Source: an uncultured Prevotellaceae bacterium
GTDB taxonomy: Bacteria > Bacteroidota > Bacteroidia > Bacteroidales > Bacteroidaceae
Direction: 5' to 3'
Length of the DNA: 26,771 bases
Assembly (NCBI GenBank): GCA_946539475.1
Contig: CAMNHM010000022.1
Span: 1-26,771 of the forward strand
Under the pieces are notes generated by a model. It saw only the letters and a program-made list of their open reading frames with translations. It ran no database searches and was not told the DNA's origin. The translations under genes and the position numbers were made by a program. Within the stretch, counting starts at the first letter, position 1, and every line of letters starts with the position of its first letter. Below, in pieces: positions 1 through 9,228 of the stretch.

Positions 1-2
1 GC

Positions 3-2654
3 GACGGCAAGACCACCAACGCCTACGTGGCCACGCAGCAGAGCATCGTGGTGGGGGGCCTGAGCCGCGTGTTCCCCGCCGAGGCGGCGCCCAGCGATGC
101 CGTGCGCTTGCGCATACAGGGCGGCTACGAGCTGACCTACAGCCGTCAGCCGAAGGTGGTGCTGAAGCAGGGAACGCTGGAGATTGAAGGCAAGTGGCTC
201 GTCGACCGCGACTACAACTCCGGCAAGGTCACCTCAGCCAACGACCTGGCCGAGGCGCAGTTCGACATGCGTGAGGCTCAGCTGGGCCGCTACGACGTCA
301 TCGTGGGCAGCGACACCCTGAAGAACGGCTTCGAGCTCATCAAGGGCGACGGCTATCCCGACGTGTGGGTGGAAGTGAGCGGACGCGACAGGATGCTCTG
401 GGGAAAGTACCAGAAGTACAGCATCGACCTGGCCAACCGCAGCAACGTGGCCGCCTACAACATTCCCTTCTTCCTCTTCATCAGCGACAACGACGGGCTG
501 GTCGACGTATCGTTCGACTTCCCCATAGAGTGCTATGGCGATGACATTCCGCAGGAGGTGAAAGACCTTTTCAAGGAAGGCGAGAAGGGCGTGGTCATCA
601 ACACGCCGCAATACGGCCCCATGCGTGGCTTCCTGCTCAACATTCCCTACATCGCCCCCAATGGCGAAGACCACCTCACCTTCCGAGTGAGCATGAAGAA
701 CGGCGGCATAGCCACCGAGGCCGGCATCGACATGGTCTATGGCTACGGCCTGCCCATGGGAGCCTATGAGGTGGACGGCAGCGACAGCCGCACCAGGGCA
801 CCAGAGCGCGACGAGTGGGACGACATGCTGAACGTGCACGACCGCTGGGACATTGGGCTGGCCGAATGTTTCAGTGACTACTTCTTCGGCTGGTTCAAGG
901 ACTCGGCCATTGGCGCAGTCCCCGTCGTAGGATGTGTGTACAACGTTGACAAGGTGCGCCTGGCATGGAAGGAGACCCATTCATGGGCTGTGGCCAACCT
1001 CGTCACCAACATTGCCGGGGCTGCCATCTCGTGCGTCGGAACGGTGGTCGACATCGGCACCCTGGGCGGAAGCTGGATCCTGCATACTGCCGTAGAGGCA
1101 ATCTGGAACGGCATCTGCAATGTGGTGAGCGTGGCAGGATGCCTGGCAGCATCTAAGAAATACCGCCATCTGGTAGGTGTGCGCAGCTACGACCCCAACG
1201 AGATGATCGGCCCGTGGGGACCCGACGACCAGGCACACTACATCGACGTGATCCACCAGATGCCCTACACCATCACCTTCGAGAACAAGGCCACGGCTTC
1301 GGCACCCGCACATGAGGTGTTCGTCACCGACACGCTCGACCTCTCGAAGCTGGATGCCGAGACCTTCTCGTTCACCAGCTACGGGTGGGCCGACACCACG
1401 CTCGTCGTCGGCGGCATCCGCACGCAGGAGTTCACGCGCGACGTGCAGTATAAGGTGAAGGGGCAGGACATCATCGTACGCGTCAGCGGCCTGTTCTCGC
1501 CCGAGACAGGCGTGGCCCGCTGGGCCTTCCTCTCGCTCGACAAGAGTGGCAACGAGATTGACGACCCCGACCTGGGCTTCCTCCTGCCCAACAACGACAA
1601 CCGCGACGGCGAGGGCTTCGTAGGCTTCACCATCGAGCATAAGGCGAACCCCGCCAACGGCTCCACCATCAGCAACAAGGCAACGATCGTCTTCGACGCC
1701 AACGCCCCCATCACAACCAATACCTACGTGAACACCTTCGACACCGACTACCCGACGTCGCGGGTCACGAAGGCTGAGGAGCGCGACGGACAGGTCGTCG
1801 TCACCATCGAGGGCAGCGACAAGACCAGCGGCATCGACCACTACACGCTCTATGCCTTCATCGACGGCAGCGAGGAGGCAGTGGTCGTCGCTACGGGCAT
1901 CACCGGCACCGAGGCATCGTTCGCCTGCGAGCCCGGCGTGACATACGCCCTCTGCTCCATCGCTACCGACGGCGTGGGACACAACGAGCCGAAGGACCTG
2001 AAGGCTGAGGCGACCGTCACCACCGGCGGCTCACAGGCTGTCACCTACGAGCTGGCCGTCGCCGAGGCAGGCTATGCCACGTTCTACGACTCACAGCTGA
2101 GCTACCAGCTGCCCAGCGGCCTGACGGCCAGAGTGGTGAGTGCTGTCAGCAACGACATCCTCGTCTACAAGGCACTCTCGGGCGACATCGTGCCCCGCGG
2201 CACCGCCGTGCTCATCGAGGCCAGCCAGAAGCGCGCCGCCACCTACACGCTGACCAGCACCAACGACAACACCTCGTACACAGGCACCAACCTGCTACAC
2301 GGCAGCGACCAGACCACGACGACCAGCGCCTCGGGCGACAACCTCTACTACAAGCTGGCCTACGGCCCCAGCGGCACCTCGCTGGCCACACAGTTCGGCT
2401 GGTTCTGGGGAGCCCAGCAGGGCGCGCCCTTCCGCATCGAGGCCCACCGCGCCTGGCTCGCCCTGCCAATGGCAGCCGGCGCCCGCGCCTACCTCATCAG
2501 CGGCGAGGGCACCAACGCCGTCGAGTATGTTGCGTTGCCAACGCAACAAACCCAACCCGCGCCCCCCTTCACCGACCTCCAGGGCCGCCGCATAGAGACC
2601 CCCACCAAGCCCGGCATCTACCTGCAGAACGGACGCAAGGTCGTGGTAAAATAA
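3..2654 (+). CDS. Large secreted multidomain surface protein, 5'-truncated by window edge
   Basis: The frame is open to the first bases of the window, so the N-terminus is missing; the GTG at 27 is not a credible start. About 883 residues are visible. Counting from the GTG, a hydrophobic Gly/Ala/Val-rich stretch lies at about 322-375. A 'SYDPNE..GPWGP' segment follows (about 388-400) and leads into a 'YTITFENKATASAP' module of the type found as repeats in large secreted bacterial proteins. A fibronectin-like segment with 'GSDKTSGIDHYTLY' comes near 600. A 'GYATFYDSQLSY' module with 'WLALP' follows, typical of Prevotella surface proteins. The tail 'DLQGRRIETPTKPGIYLQNG' plus RKVVVK resembles C-terminal sorting or anchoring tails of secreted Bacteroidota proteins. 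No catalytic motif is recognised. Function is unknown; secretion and surface location are inferred. Confidence 0.75.
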   Translation, partial: DGKTTNAYVATQQSIVVGGLSRVFPAEAAPSDAVRLRIQGGYELTYSRQPKVVLKQGTLEIEGKWLVDRDYNSGKVTSANDLAEAQFDMREAQLGRYDVIVGSDTLKNGFELIKGDGYPDVWVEVSGRDRMLWGKYQKYSIDLANRSNVAAYNIPFFLFISDNDGLVDVSFDFPIECYGDDIPQEVKDLFKEGEKGVVINTPQYGPMRGFLLNIPYIAPNGEDHLTFRVSMKNGGIATEAGIDMVYGYGLPMGAYEVDGSDSRTRAPERDEWDDMLNVHDRWDIGLAECFSDYFFGWFKDSAIGAVPVVGCVYNVDKVRLAWKETHSWAVANLVTNIAGAAISCVGTVVDIGTLGGSWILHTAVEAIWNGICNVVSVAGCLAASKKYRHLVGVRSYDPNEMIGPWGPDDQAHYIDVIHQMPYTITFENKATASAPAHEVFVTDTLDLSKLDAETFSFTSYGWADTTLVVGGIRTQEFTRDVQYKVKGQDIIVRVSGLFSPETGVARWAFLSLDKSGNEIDDPDLGFLLPNNDNRDGEGFVGFTIEHKANPANGSTISNKATIVFDANAPITTNTYVNTFDTDYPTSRVTKAEERDGQVVVTIEGSDKTSGIDHYTLYAFIDGSEEAVVVATGITGTEASFACEPGVTYALCSIATDGVGHNEPKDLKAEATVTTGGSQAVTYELAVAEAGYATFYDSQLSYQLPSGLTARVVSAVSNDILVYKALSGDIVPRGTAVLIEASQKRAATYTLTSTNDNTSYTGTNLLHGSDQTTTTSASGDNLYYKLAYGPSGTSLATQFGWFWGAQQGAPFRIEAHRAWLALPMAAGARAYLISGEGTNAVEYVALPTQQTQPAPPFTDLQGRRIETPTKPGIYLQNGRKVVVK

Positions 2655-2703
2655 TCGATAACCCAAGCACCCACTATCCATCAACGCATTATTCAACCCA
2701 GAT

Positions 2704-3177
2704 ATGAAGACATCCAGAATCCTTACCATAGCCCTCCTGGCAGCCCTCGCGCTGGCAGCATGCGGAGGCAGCGGCGACGACCCCGACGATCCCTACACGC
2801 CGACGCCACAGCCGCCGACGCCACAGGCACAGGGCAAATACTCTGAACAGACGCTCAACATGCCGGCCGACGCCTCCGAAAGCACCGTCGCCCTGAACGG
2901 CCTCAGCGCCGCCATCAGCCTCACCAAGCACGTAGGCAACGCCAGCTGGATGACCGTCACCGAGCAGACCTACGCCTCGGGCACACCGCGCGTCACCGTT
3001 GCCTGCACGCAAAACCTCGAGACGGCGGCACGCTCGCACGACGTCATCTTCATCGCATCCAAAGACACGGTGCTGCTTACCGTCCGCCAGGCGGCCTACC
3101 CTGGCGGCGGCACCGATGTCAACACGCCCAGCGACACGCCTACCGACCAGCCCGCCTACTCGCGCGGCGACCGATAG
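2704..3177 (+). CDS. BACON-like lipoprotein
   Basis: A 157-residue protein with a signal peptide and a lipobox ending ALAAC (Cys20), followed by acidic residues GGSGDDPDD that fit a Bacteroidota surface-export signal. A Pro/Thr-rich linker covers about residues 30-45 ('YTPTPQPPTPQ'). The rest reads as one BACON-type beta-sandwich: 'ASWMTVTEQ', then 'RVTVACTQN', 'ARSHDVIFIAS' and 'LLTVRQAAYPGG'. BACON domains occur in surface glycan-binding and related lipoproteins of Bacteroidales. It lies 49 bp after the preceding large secreted protein on the same strand, so the two may be co-transcribed. The C-terminal tail is Thr/Asp/Pro-rich and probably disordered. The ligand is unknown. Confidence 0.8.
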   Translation: MKTSRILTIALLAALALAACGGSGDDPDDPYTPTPQPPTPQAQGKYSEQTLNMPADASESTVALNGLSAAISLTKHVGNASWMTVTEQTYASGTPRVTVACTQNLETAARSHDVIFIASKDTVLLTVRQAAYPGGGTDVNTPSDTPTDQPAYSRGDR

Positions 3178-3270
3178 GTGATGTACGCGCGAAGAGTGGA
3201 TAAACAAGAAAAAAACGACGCTTTTCTGCAAAAAGACGCGAAAACGTTACGATTTGTCAGATATTTACCG

Positions 3271-3278
3271 TAACTTTG
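3271..3278 (+). promoter_or_regulatory. Bacteroidota -7 element (TAACTTTG) before argD
   Basis: TAACTTTG matches the Bacteroidota -7 consensus TAnnTTTG and ends 32 bp before the argD start. A TTTG lies upstream at 3253-3256, but the 14-nt spacer is shorter than the usual 19-21, so the -33 element is weak. It is the best candidate promoter for argD-proC. Confidence 0.55.
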
Positions 3279-3310
3279 CAGCAGAAATACAGTAAAAACA
3301 GAGAGCGACT

Positions 3311-4453
3311 ATGAAGCTATTCGACGTTTATCCACTCTTCGACGTGAACATCGTCAGGGGAAAAGGCTGCCGCGTCTGGGACGACCAAGGGCAGGAGTAT
3401 CTCGACCTCTATGGCGGACATGCCGTCATCTCCATCGGGCACTCGCATCCGCACTACATCGAGCGGGTGACGGAGCAACTAGGGAAGATTGCCTTCTACT
3501 CGAACTCCGTGGTGAACAAGCTGCAGGTGGAGCTGGCCGAGCGGCTGGGACGGGTCAGCGGCTATGAGGACTACCAGCTGTTCCTCATCAACAGCGGTGC
3601 CGAGGCCAACGAGAACGCCCTGAAGCTGGCATCGTTCAAGACGGGCAACACGCGCGTCCTCTCCTGCGAGGGAGCCTTCCACGGCCGCACATCGCTGGCC
3701 GTCGAGGTGACGCACAACCGCAAGATCGTGGCCCCGATCAACGACAACCACCACGTGCGCTTCCTGCCGATGAACGACCTCGAGCCGTGGGTGCGCGAGC
3801 TGAGCCGCGGCGGCATCGCCGCCGTCATCCTAGAGTGCATACAGGGTGTGGGCGGTGTGAAGATGGCCACGCCGGAGTTCGCACAGAAGCTGGCCTACGC
3901 CTGCCAGCGCTACCACGTGCCCCTCATCGCCGACGAGATTCAGTGTGGCTACGGCCGCAGCGGCAAGTTCTTTGCCCACCAGTGGCTGGGCATCAAGCCC
4001 GACATCATCACCATGGCCAAGGGCATTGCCAACGGCTTCCCCATGGGCGCCGTGCTCATCAGCCCCGACTTCAAGCCCGAATACGGTCAGCTGGGCACCA
4101 CCTTTGGCGGCAACCACCTGGCCTGCGCCGCCGCACTGGCCACGCTCGACGTCATGGAGCAGGAGAACCTGGTGGAGAACGCCCGCCAGGTAGGCGACTA
4201 CCTGATGGAGGGCATACGCAACATAGGCAGCAGCCACATCCTGGAGGTGCGCGGCCGAGGACTGATGATTGGCATCGAGCTGGACATGCCCCACAAGCTG
4301 GTGCGCAAGCCCCTCATCCGCCACGAGCACTGCTTCACCGGCGCCGCAGGGCAGAACACGCTGCGCCTGCTGCCCCCGCTCTGCCTTACCAAGGCCGATG
4401 CCGACGATTTTATTGAACGACTCATCCGCGTACAGCCCGAAGAAGACGATTAA
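3311..4453 (+). CDS. argD: Class III aminotransferase, ArgD-type (N-acetyl/N-succinylornithine aminotransferase)
   Basis: 380 residues, a normal length for ArgD. It is a PLP fold-type I aminotransferase: 'NSGAEAN' (94-100) for phosphate binding, 'AFHGRT' (122-127), 'ADEIQCGYGRSG' with Asp208 for the pyridine nitrogen, and 'TMAKGIANGFPMG' with Lys237 as the Schiff-base lysine. 'GTTFGGNHLACAA' and 'RGRGLMIGIEL' are also typical. ArgD interconverts N-acylglutamate semialdehyde and N-acylornithine in arginine synthesis. proC begins 3 bp after the stop, an arrangement I recall from Bacteroides arginine loci. An N-acylornithine carbamoyltransferase elsewhere in the window supports an acylated pathway; whether the acyl group is acetyl or succinyl cannot be read from this protein. 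It is distinct from the dedicated ornithine aminotransferase at 5415. Confidence 0.88.
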   Translation: MKLFDVYPLFDVNIVRGKGCRVWDDQGQEYLDLYGGHAVISIGHSHPHYIERVTEQLGKIAFYSNSVVNKLQVELAERLGRVSGYEDYQLFLINSGAEANENALKLASFKTGNTRVLSCEGAFHGRTSLAVEVTHNRKIVAPINDNHHVRFLPMNDLEPWVRELSRGGIAAVILECIQGVGGVKMATPEFAQKLAYACQRYHVPLIADEIQCGYGRSGKFFAHQWLGIKPDIITMAKGIANGFPMGAVLISPDFKPEYGQLGTTFGGNHLACAAALATLDVMEQENLVENARQVGDYLMEGIRNIGSSHILEVRGRGLMIGIELDMPHKLVRKPLIRHEHCFTGAAGQNTLRLLPPLCLTKADADDFIERLIRVQPEEDD

Positions 4454-4456
4454 AGC

Positions 4457-5236
4457 ATGAAAATCAGCGTAATAGGAGCCGGTGCCATGGGTGGCACCAC
4501 CGTAGAAGGCCTCATCCGAGGCAGTTATTTCAAGAACGAGGATATTACCGTGAGCGACCCCAACCGAGCAGTGCTGGAGAAGTTCGCCCAGCGTGGCGTT
4601 TGCGTCACCACCGACAACACGGCCGCTGCCGAGAAGGCCGACATCGTGGTGGTGGTGGTGAAGCCGTGGCTGGTAGAGACGGTGCTGCGCGGCATCAAGC
4701 CCGTGCTGGTGCCCCAGCGTCAGCTGCTCATCGTGGTGGCCGCCGGCGTCAGCTCGCAGAGCATCGAGGAGTGGCTGGGACTGAACTGTCCGCCGCTGTT
4801 CCTCTGCATTCCTAACATCGCCATCGCACAGATGCAGTCGATGACGTTCATCGTGCCCATCAGTGCCTCGAAGAAGGACACGCAGACCGTTGTCGACATC
4901 TACAACGAGATGGGCGGCACGCTCATCACCGACGAGGAGCATCTCGCTGCCGGCACGACGCTCGCCTCCTGCGGCATCGCCTACGCCATGCGCTACATCC
5001 GCGCGGCTTCCGAGGGAGGTGTCGAGCTAGGCTTCCGTGCCGACGATGCGAAGAAGGTGGTGCTGCAGACGCTGCGCGGAGCCATCGAGCTGCTCGAGGA
5101 GACAGGCCTGCACCCCGAGGCTGCCATCGACCTGGTCACGACGCCGCAGGGTGTCACCATCAAAGGCCTCAACGAGATGGAGCGCGCCGGTTTCACCTCG
5201 GCCGTCATCCGCGGACTGAAGGCCGGAATGAAGTAA
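4457..5236 (+). CDS. proC: Pyrroline-5-carboxylate reductase
   Basis: 259 residues, slightly shorter than the usual 265-275. The N-terminal Rossmann motif is 'IGAGAMGG' (6-13). 'DIVVVVVKPW' forms the next beta-alpha unit, and the C-terminal family signature reads 'TTPQGVTIKGLNEMERAGF', a variant of the usual SPGGTT core. The enzyme reduces 1-pyrroline-5-carboxylate to proline with NAD(P)H in the cytosol. It sits 3 bp after argD and is followed by a hairpin terminator, so argD-proC is a two-gene unit as far as seen here. P5C could come from ProB/ProA (minus-strand cluster) or from ornithine through RocD just downstream. Confidence 0.92.
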   Translation: MKISVIGAGAMGGTTVEGLIRGSYFKNEDITVSDPNRAVLEKFAQRGVCVTTDNTAAAEKADIVVVVVKPWLVETVLRGIKPVLVPQRQLLIVVAAGVSSQSIEEWLGLNCPPLFLCIPNIAIAQMQSMTFIVPISASKKDTQTVVDIYNEMGGTLITDEEHLAAGTTLASCGIAYAMRYIRAASEGGVELGFRADDAKKVVLQTLRGAIELLEETGLHPEAAIDLVTTPQGVTIKGLNEMERAGFTSAVIRGLKAGMK

Positions 5237-5274
5237 GCGTACGCTGTGGGCTCGGTCCCTGCCGTCATCCCATA

Positions 5275-5319
5275 GAATTCGCAAAACCGCACAGGTGGTC
5301 TTGCGAATTCCTTGTTTTT
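5275..5319 (+). terminator. Rho-independent terminator after proC
   Basis: A perfect 10-bp inverted repeat (GAATTCGCAA at 5275-5284, TTGCGAATTC at 5301-5310) with a 16-nt loop is followed by CTTGTTTTT. It separates argD-proC from the rocD operon. Confidence 0.75.
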
Positions 5320-5356
5320 GGAGATTCCTGCTGTTTAACAAAAATTATAACCGATT

Positions 5357-5389
5357 TTTGCGGAGTGTGATTTTTATTCGCTAATTTTG
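5357..5389 (+). promoter_or_regulatory. Bacteroidota promoter of the rocD-ctlX-pruA-arcA-kbl operon
   Basis: TTTG (5357-5360), a 21-nt spacer and TAATTTTG (5382-5389) match the TTTG-N19-21-TAnnTTTG consensus. The element ends 25 bp before the rocD ATG. No other good promoter is seen before pruA, arcA or kbl. I saw no clear operator for an arginine regulator. Confidence 0.75.
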
Positions 5390-5414
5390 CAGCACCTACT
5401 AAATAACTACACAC

Positions 5415-6653
5415 ATGGAACCAAAAGCACTAAAAACCGCTAAGCAATTCATGGACCAGGAGGAGCAGTACGGTGCACACAACTATCACCCGCTGCCAGT
5501 GGTCCTTCACCAAGGGAAAGGCATCTACGTATGGGATGTCGAGGGCAAGCGCTACTTCGACTTCCTCTCGTCGTACTCCGCCGTCAACCAGGGCCACTGC
5601 CATCCCCGCATCGTCAAGGCGCTGAAGGACCAGGCCGACGTGCTCTGCCTGACGTCGCGCGCCTTCTACAACGATGCGCTTTGCGAGTACGAGAAGTTCA
5701 TACACGAGTATTTCGGCTACGACCGCGTGCTACCCATGAACACGGGTGCCGAGGGCGTGGAGACGGCCCTGAAGCTGGCGCGCCGCTGGGGCGCCGTAAA
5801 GAAAGGCATCGCCAACGACAAGATCAAGATCGTGTGCTGCGAGGGCAACTTCCACGGACGTACGGTGACAGTGATCACCATGAGCAATGACCCCAGCTCT
5901 TACGACAACTACGGCCCGCTGACGCCAGGGTTCATCCGCATCCCCTACAACGACGTCGAGGCCCTGCAGCGCGTGCTGGAGGAGGACGGCGAGGAGATTT
6001 GCGCCTTCATCGCTGAGCCCATCCAGGGCGAGGCAGGCGTGTTCGTGCCCGACGACGGCTACCTGAAGCGCTGCTATGACCTCTGCCACGCCCACAACGT
6101 GCTGCTGATAGCCGACGAGGTGCAGACGGGCATCGCACGCACTGGCCGTATGCTCTGCTCGGAGCACGACGGCGTACGCCCCGACATCGTCGTACTGGGC
6201 AAGGCCCTGGGTGGCGGTGTGCTGCCCGTATCGGCCTGTCTGGCTGACGACGATATCATGCTCAACATCCGTCCGGGCGAGCACGGCTCGACCTTCGGAG
6301 GCTTCCCACTGGCTGCCCGCGTGGCTGTCGAGGCCCTGAAAGTGGTCAAGGACGAGCATCTCGTGGAGAACGCTGAGCGAATGGGACGCATCTTCCGCGA
6401 AGAGATCCGCAAGATCGACTCCCCGTTCATCGTCGAGGTGCGTGGTCGCGGACTCCTGAATGCCATCGTCACCAAGCCCATCGGCGACAAGACCGCCTGG
6501 GACATCTGCCTGAAGATGATGGAGAAGGGGCTGCTGGCCAAACCTACCCACGACGATATCATCCGTTTCGCACCGCCCCTCTGCATCAAGGAGGACGAGC
6601 TGCGCGAGGCTATCAGTATCATCAAGGCAACCTTCGACGAGATGTCAGCATGA
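5415..6653 (+). CDS. rocD: Ornithine aminotransferase (ornithine-oxo-acid transaminase)
   Basis: 412 residues, close to the usual 400-410. The N-terminal '[13 protein letters not shown]' block (19-31) is diagnostic for ornithine delta-aminotransferase as opposed to ArgD. PLP motifs: '[16 protein letters not shown]' (108-123), 'GNFHGRT' (144-150), '[12 protein letters not shown]' with Asp234, and '[16 protein letters not shown]' with Lys263 as the Schiff-base lysine. The enzyme converts ornithine and 2-oxoglutarate to glutamate-5-semialdehyde (cyclising to P5C) and glutamate. It is first in an operon and overlaps ctlX by ATGA (6650-6653), which suggests translational coupling. Its substrate would be supplied by CtlX and its product used by PruA in the same operon. 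Confidence 0.93.
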   Translation: MEPKALKTAKQFMDQEEQYGAHNYHPLPVVLHQGKGIYVWDVEGKRYFDFLSSYSAVNQGHCHPRIVKALKDQADVLCLTSRAFYNDALCEYEKFIHEYFGYDRVLPMNTGAEGVETALKLARRWGAVKKGIANDKIKIVCCEGNFHGRTVTVITMSNDPSSYDNYGPLTPGFIRIPYNDVEALQRVLEEDGEEICAFIAEPIQGEAGVFVPDDGYLKRCYDLCHAHNVLLIADEVQTGIARTGRMLCSEHDGVRPDIVVLGKALGGGVLPVSACLADDDIMLNIRPGEHGSTFGGFPLAARVAVEALKVVKDEHLVENAERMGRIFREEIRKIDSPFIVEVRGRGLLNAIVTKPIGDKTAWDICLKMMEKGLLAKPTHDDIIRFAPPLCIKEDELREAISIIKATFDEMSA

Positions 6654-7549
6654 AGCAGACGACAAGTCACGTACTGATGGTGCGTCCGACACGCTTCGCC
6701 TACAACGAGCAGACGGCCGTGAACAACGCCTTCCAGCAGCGTCTGTCGGAGACACTGACGCAGCAGCAGGCCCAGGAGGAGTTCGACGCCTTCGTAGGGA
6801 TGCTGCGAGGGAATGGCGTCGATGTCGATGTCGTGCAGGACACGGCTGAGCCTTTCACACCCGACTCTATCTTCCCCAACAACTGTTTCTCGACACATGG
6901 CGACACGCTGATGCTCTACCCCATGTTCGCACCCAACCGCCGACAGGAGCGCCAGAAGCTGCTGACGCACCTTGCACGGCTGAAGACATGGGCTACGACC
7001 ATCGACCTCGGGGTTCACGAGGCGGAGGGAAGATATCTCGAGGGCACTGGCTCGCTGGTGCTCGACCGTGAGCATCGCATCGCCTATGCCTGCCTCTCGC
7101 CCCGTACCGACGAGGAAGTGCTCCGGGAGTGGGCCTCAGCGCTAGGCTACCGCTACCTTACCTTCCACAGCGAGGACGAGCAGGGCGTAGCCGTCTACCA
7201 TACGAATGTGGTGATGCACGTAGGCACCCGCCACGCAGTGGTCTGCCTGGAGTCCGTCCGCGACGCTGAAGAGCGCGGCCGCCTGACAGCATCGCTCGAG
7301 GCCAGCGGAAAGCGCGTGGTCGCCATCACCCTCAGCCAGATGCGCCACTTTGCCGGTAACATGCTCGAGCTGAGCAGCAAGGACGGCGAGCAGCTGCTCG
7401 TCATGAGCCTGACGGCGAAGGCATCGCTGACGGAAGCACAGCTAGGTGAGCTGTCGACAGCTACCCGCATCCTGTCGCCTGCCATCCCTACCATCGAGAC
7501 CGCAGGAGGAGGCAGTGCCCGGTGCATGCTGGCAGAACTTTTCCTATAA
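6650..7549 (+). CDS. ctlX: CtlX-type citrulline hydrolase (arginine deiminase/amidinotransferase superfamily)
   Basis: 299 residues with the pentein/amidinotransferase layout: '[13 protein letters not shown]' (71-83, substrate-binding Asp72), '[12 protein letters not shown]' (129-140), '[12 protein letters not shown]' with probable catalytic His184, '[11 protein letters not shown]' (231-241), and a C-terminal '[11 protein letters not shown]' carrying the nucleophile Cys292. This matches the family called CtlX, described in Francisella as a citrulline ureidase that splits citrulline to ornithine, CO2 and ammonia. It overlaps rocD by 4 bp and shares the operon with arginine deiminase and P5C dehydrogenase, which fits citrulline-to-ornithine conversion well. 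Alternatives in this superfamily include dimethylarginine hydrolase or a divergent arginine-modifying enzyme; context favours citrulline. Confidence 0.82.
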   Translation: MKQTTSHVLMVRPTRFAYNEQTAVNNAFQQRLSETLTQQQAQEEFDAFVGMLRGNGVDVDVVQDTAEPFTPDSIFPNNCFSTHGDTLMLYPMFAPNRRQERQKLLTHLARLKTWATTIDLGVHEAEGRYLEGTGSLVLDREHRIAYACLSPRTDEEVLREWASALGYRYLTFHSEDEQGVAVYHTNVVMHVGTRHAVVCLESVRDAEERGRLTASLEASGKRVVAITLSQMRHFAGNMLELSSKDGEQLLVMSLTAKASLTEAQLGELSTATRILSPAIPTIETAGGGSARCMLAELFL

Positions 7550-7602
7550 CGATTGCAGAGCAACCAGACAATCACAGAAACATATTAATACAAAAACAGC
7601 AT

Positions 7603-9228
7603 ATGAACAACGCAGTAATCACATTCCCCACACCAGCCAACGAGCCGGTGAAAGCCTATCTGGCAGGCTCGCCAGAGCGTATCGCACTAGAGAAAGAACT
7701 GGAGCGACAGTCGAACACGGTGGTCGACATCCCCATCATCATCGGAGGAAAGGAAATCCGCACGGGCAATACCGGGAAGGTCACTTGTCCGCACGACCAT
7801 CACCACGTGCTGGCCACCTATCATAAGGTAGGAAAGCAGGAGGTGGAGCTGGCCATAAAGACTGCCATGGAGGCATGGAAAGAATGGAGCCGCACCCCCT
7901 GGACGACGCGCGCCGCCATCGTGATGAAGATGGCTGAGCTGCTGGCAACGAAGTATCGTCCCATCATGAATGCCGCCACGATGCTCGGACAGAGCAAGAA
8001 CTTCTACCAGGCCGAGATCGACAGTGCCTGCGAGACCATAGACTTCTTCCGCTACAATGTCCACTATGCCTCGAAGATCTACCAGATGCAGCCCAAGGAC
8101 GGAGTGGCACAGCTCAACCACACCGAGTACCGTCCGCTGGAAGGCTTCGTGCTGGCGGTGACACCGTTTAACTTCACCTCCATCGCCTCCAATCTCTGCA
8201 TCACGCCCGTGCTGATGGGCAACGTCGCCCTGTGGAAGCCGTCGACCACTGCCCTGCTGTCGAACTACTACCTGATGCAGCTCTACAAGGAGGCCGGCCT
8301 GCCCGACGGCGTAGTGAACTTCCTGCCAGGCAGCGGCGCCCTCATCGGCGAGGTGGCCACTGAGTCGAAACATTTTGCCGGCATTCACTTCACGGGTTCC
8401 ACCGCCACGTTCAAGAGCCTCTGGCAGCAGGCGTGCGCCGGTCTCGACCGCTACGTCAGCTATCCGCGCCTCGTGGGCGAGACGGGTGGCAAAGACTTTA
8501 TCTTCGTCCATCCGTCGGCCGACAAGAAAGCCGTCGCCACGGCTGCCTTCTGCGGAGCCTTCGAGTTCCAGGGACAGAAGTGCTCGGCCGCCTCACGCAT
8601 GTACATCCCCAAGAGCCTGTGGCCCGACGTGCTCGACGACATCCGCCGCATGTGCAGCGAGGTGAAGATGGGCGACGTCTGCGACCCCACGAACTTCATC
8701 AATGCCGTCATCGACGAAGCCTCCTTCGACAAGTGCAAGTCGTACATCGACTATGCCGAGGCTGCCGACGATGCCAAGATCGTCATTGGCGGAAAGTGCG
8801 ACAAGACGAAGGGATGGTTCGTTGAGCCCACGGTCATCGAGACCACCAACCCACGCTTCAAGTCGATGGAGGAAGAAATCTTCGGACCCATCATCACCGT
8901 CTATCCCTACGACGATGACAAAGTGGAGGAGACCGTACGCCTCTGCGACGAGACCTCTCCCTACGGACTGACGGGCGCCGTCTTCGGCCGCGACCGCCTG
9001 GCCGTTGAGAAGATCGCCGAGCAACTGAGCTACGCTGCCGGAAACTTCTACATCAACGACAAGCCTACGGGAGCCGTCGTCGGCATGCAGCCCTTCGGAG
9101 GCGCACGTGCCAGCGGCACTAACGACAAGGCAGGCGGCGAGTTCAACCTCATCCGCTGGATCATCCCACGCGTGGTGAAAGAGACGCTCGTCTCACCCAC
9201 CGACTACCGTTATACCTATATGAAATGA
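7603..9228 (+). CDS. pruA: L-glutamate gamma-semialdehyde (P5C) dehydrogenase
   Basis: 541 residues from ATG 7603, chosen because upstream in-frame codons run back into ctlX and lack similarity to the family. It is a single-domain aldehyde dehydrogenase of the eukaryote-like P5CDH type: 'LAVTPFNFTSIASNL' (184-198), 'NVALWKPS' (207-214), 'GIHFTGSTATF' (260-270), 'LVGETGGKDFIF' with general base Glu293, 'FEFQGQKCSAASRMY' with nucleophile Cys327, and 'EEIFGPIITVYPY' near the end. It oxidises glutamate semialdehyde to glutamate with NAD+. There is no fused proline dehydrogenase. It begins 53 bp after ctlX and overlaps arcA by ATGA. It completes the arginine-to-glutamate route of the operon. Confidence 0.93.
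   Translation: MNNAVITFPTPANEPVKAYLAGSPERIALEKELERQSNTVVDIPIIIGGKEIRTGNTGKVTCPHDHHHVLATYHKVGKQEVELAIKTAMEAWKEWSRTPWTTRAAIVMKMAELLATKYRPIMNAATMLGQSKNFYQAEIDSACETIDFFRYNVHYASKIYQMQPKDGVAQLNHTEYRPLEGFVLAVTPFNFTSIASNLCITPVLMGNVALWKPSTTALLSNYYLMQLYKEAGLPDGVVNFLPGSGALIGEVATESKHFAGIHFTGSTATFKSLWQQACAGLDRYVSYPRLVGETGGKDFIFVHPSADKKAVATAAFCGAFEFQGQKCSAASRMYIPKSLWPDVLDDIRRMCSEVKMGDVCDPTNFINAVIDEASFDKCKSYIDYAEAADDAKIVIGGKCDKTKGWFVEPTVIETTNPRFKSMEEEIFGPIITVYPYDDDKVEETVRLCDETSPYGLTGAVFGRDRLAVEKIAEQLSYAAGNFYINDKPTGAVVGMQPFGGARASGTNDKAGGEFNLIRWIIPRVVKETLVSPTDYRYTYMK

Noticed and set aside
3830..4942. 370-residue open frame opposite argD-proC
   Set aside because: It is a shadow of two well-supported genes and its translation is low-complexity and His/Val-rich.
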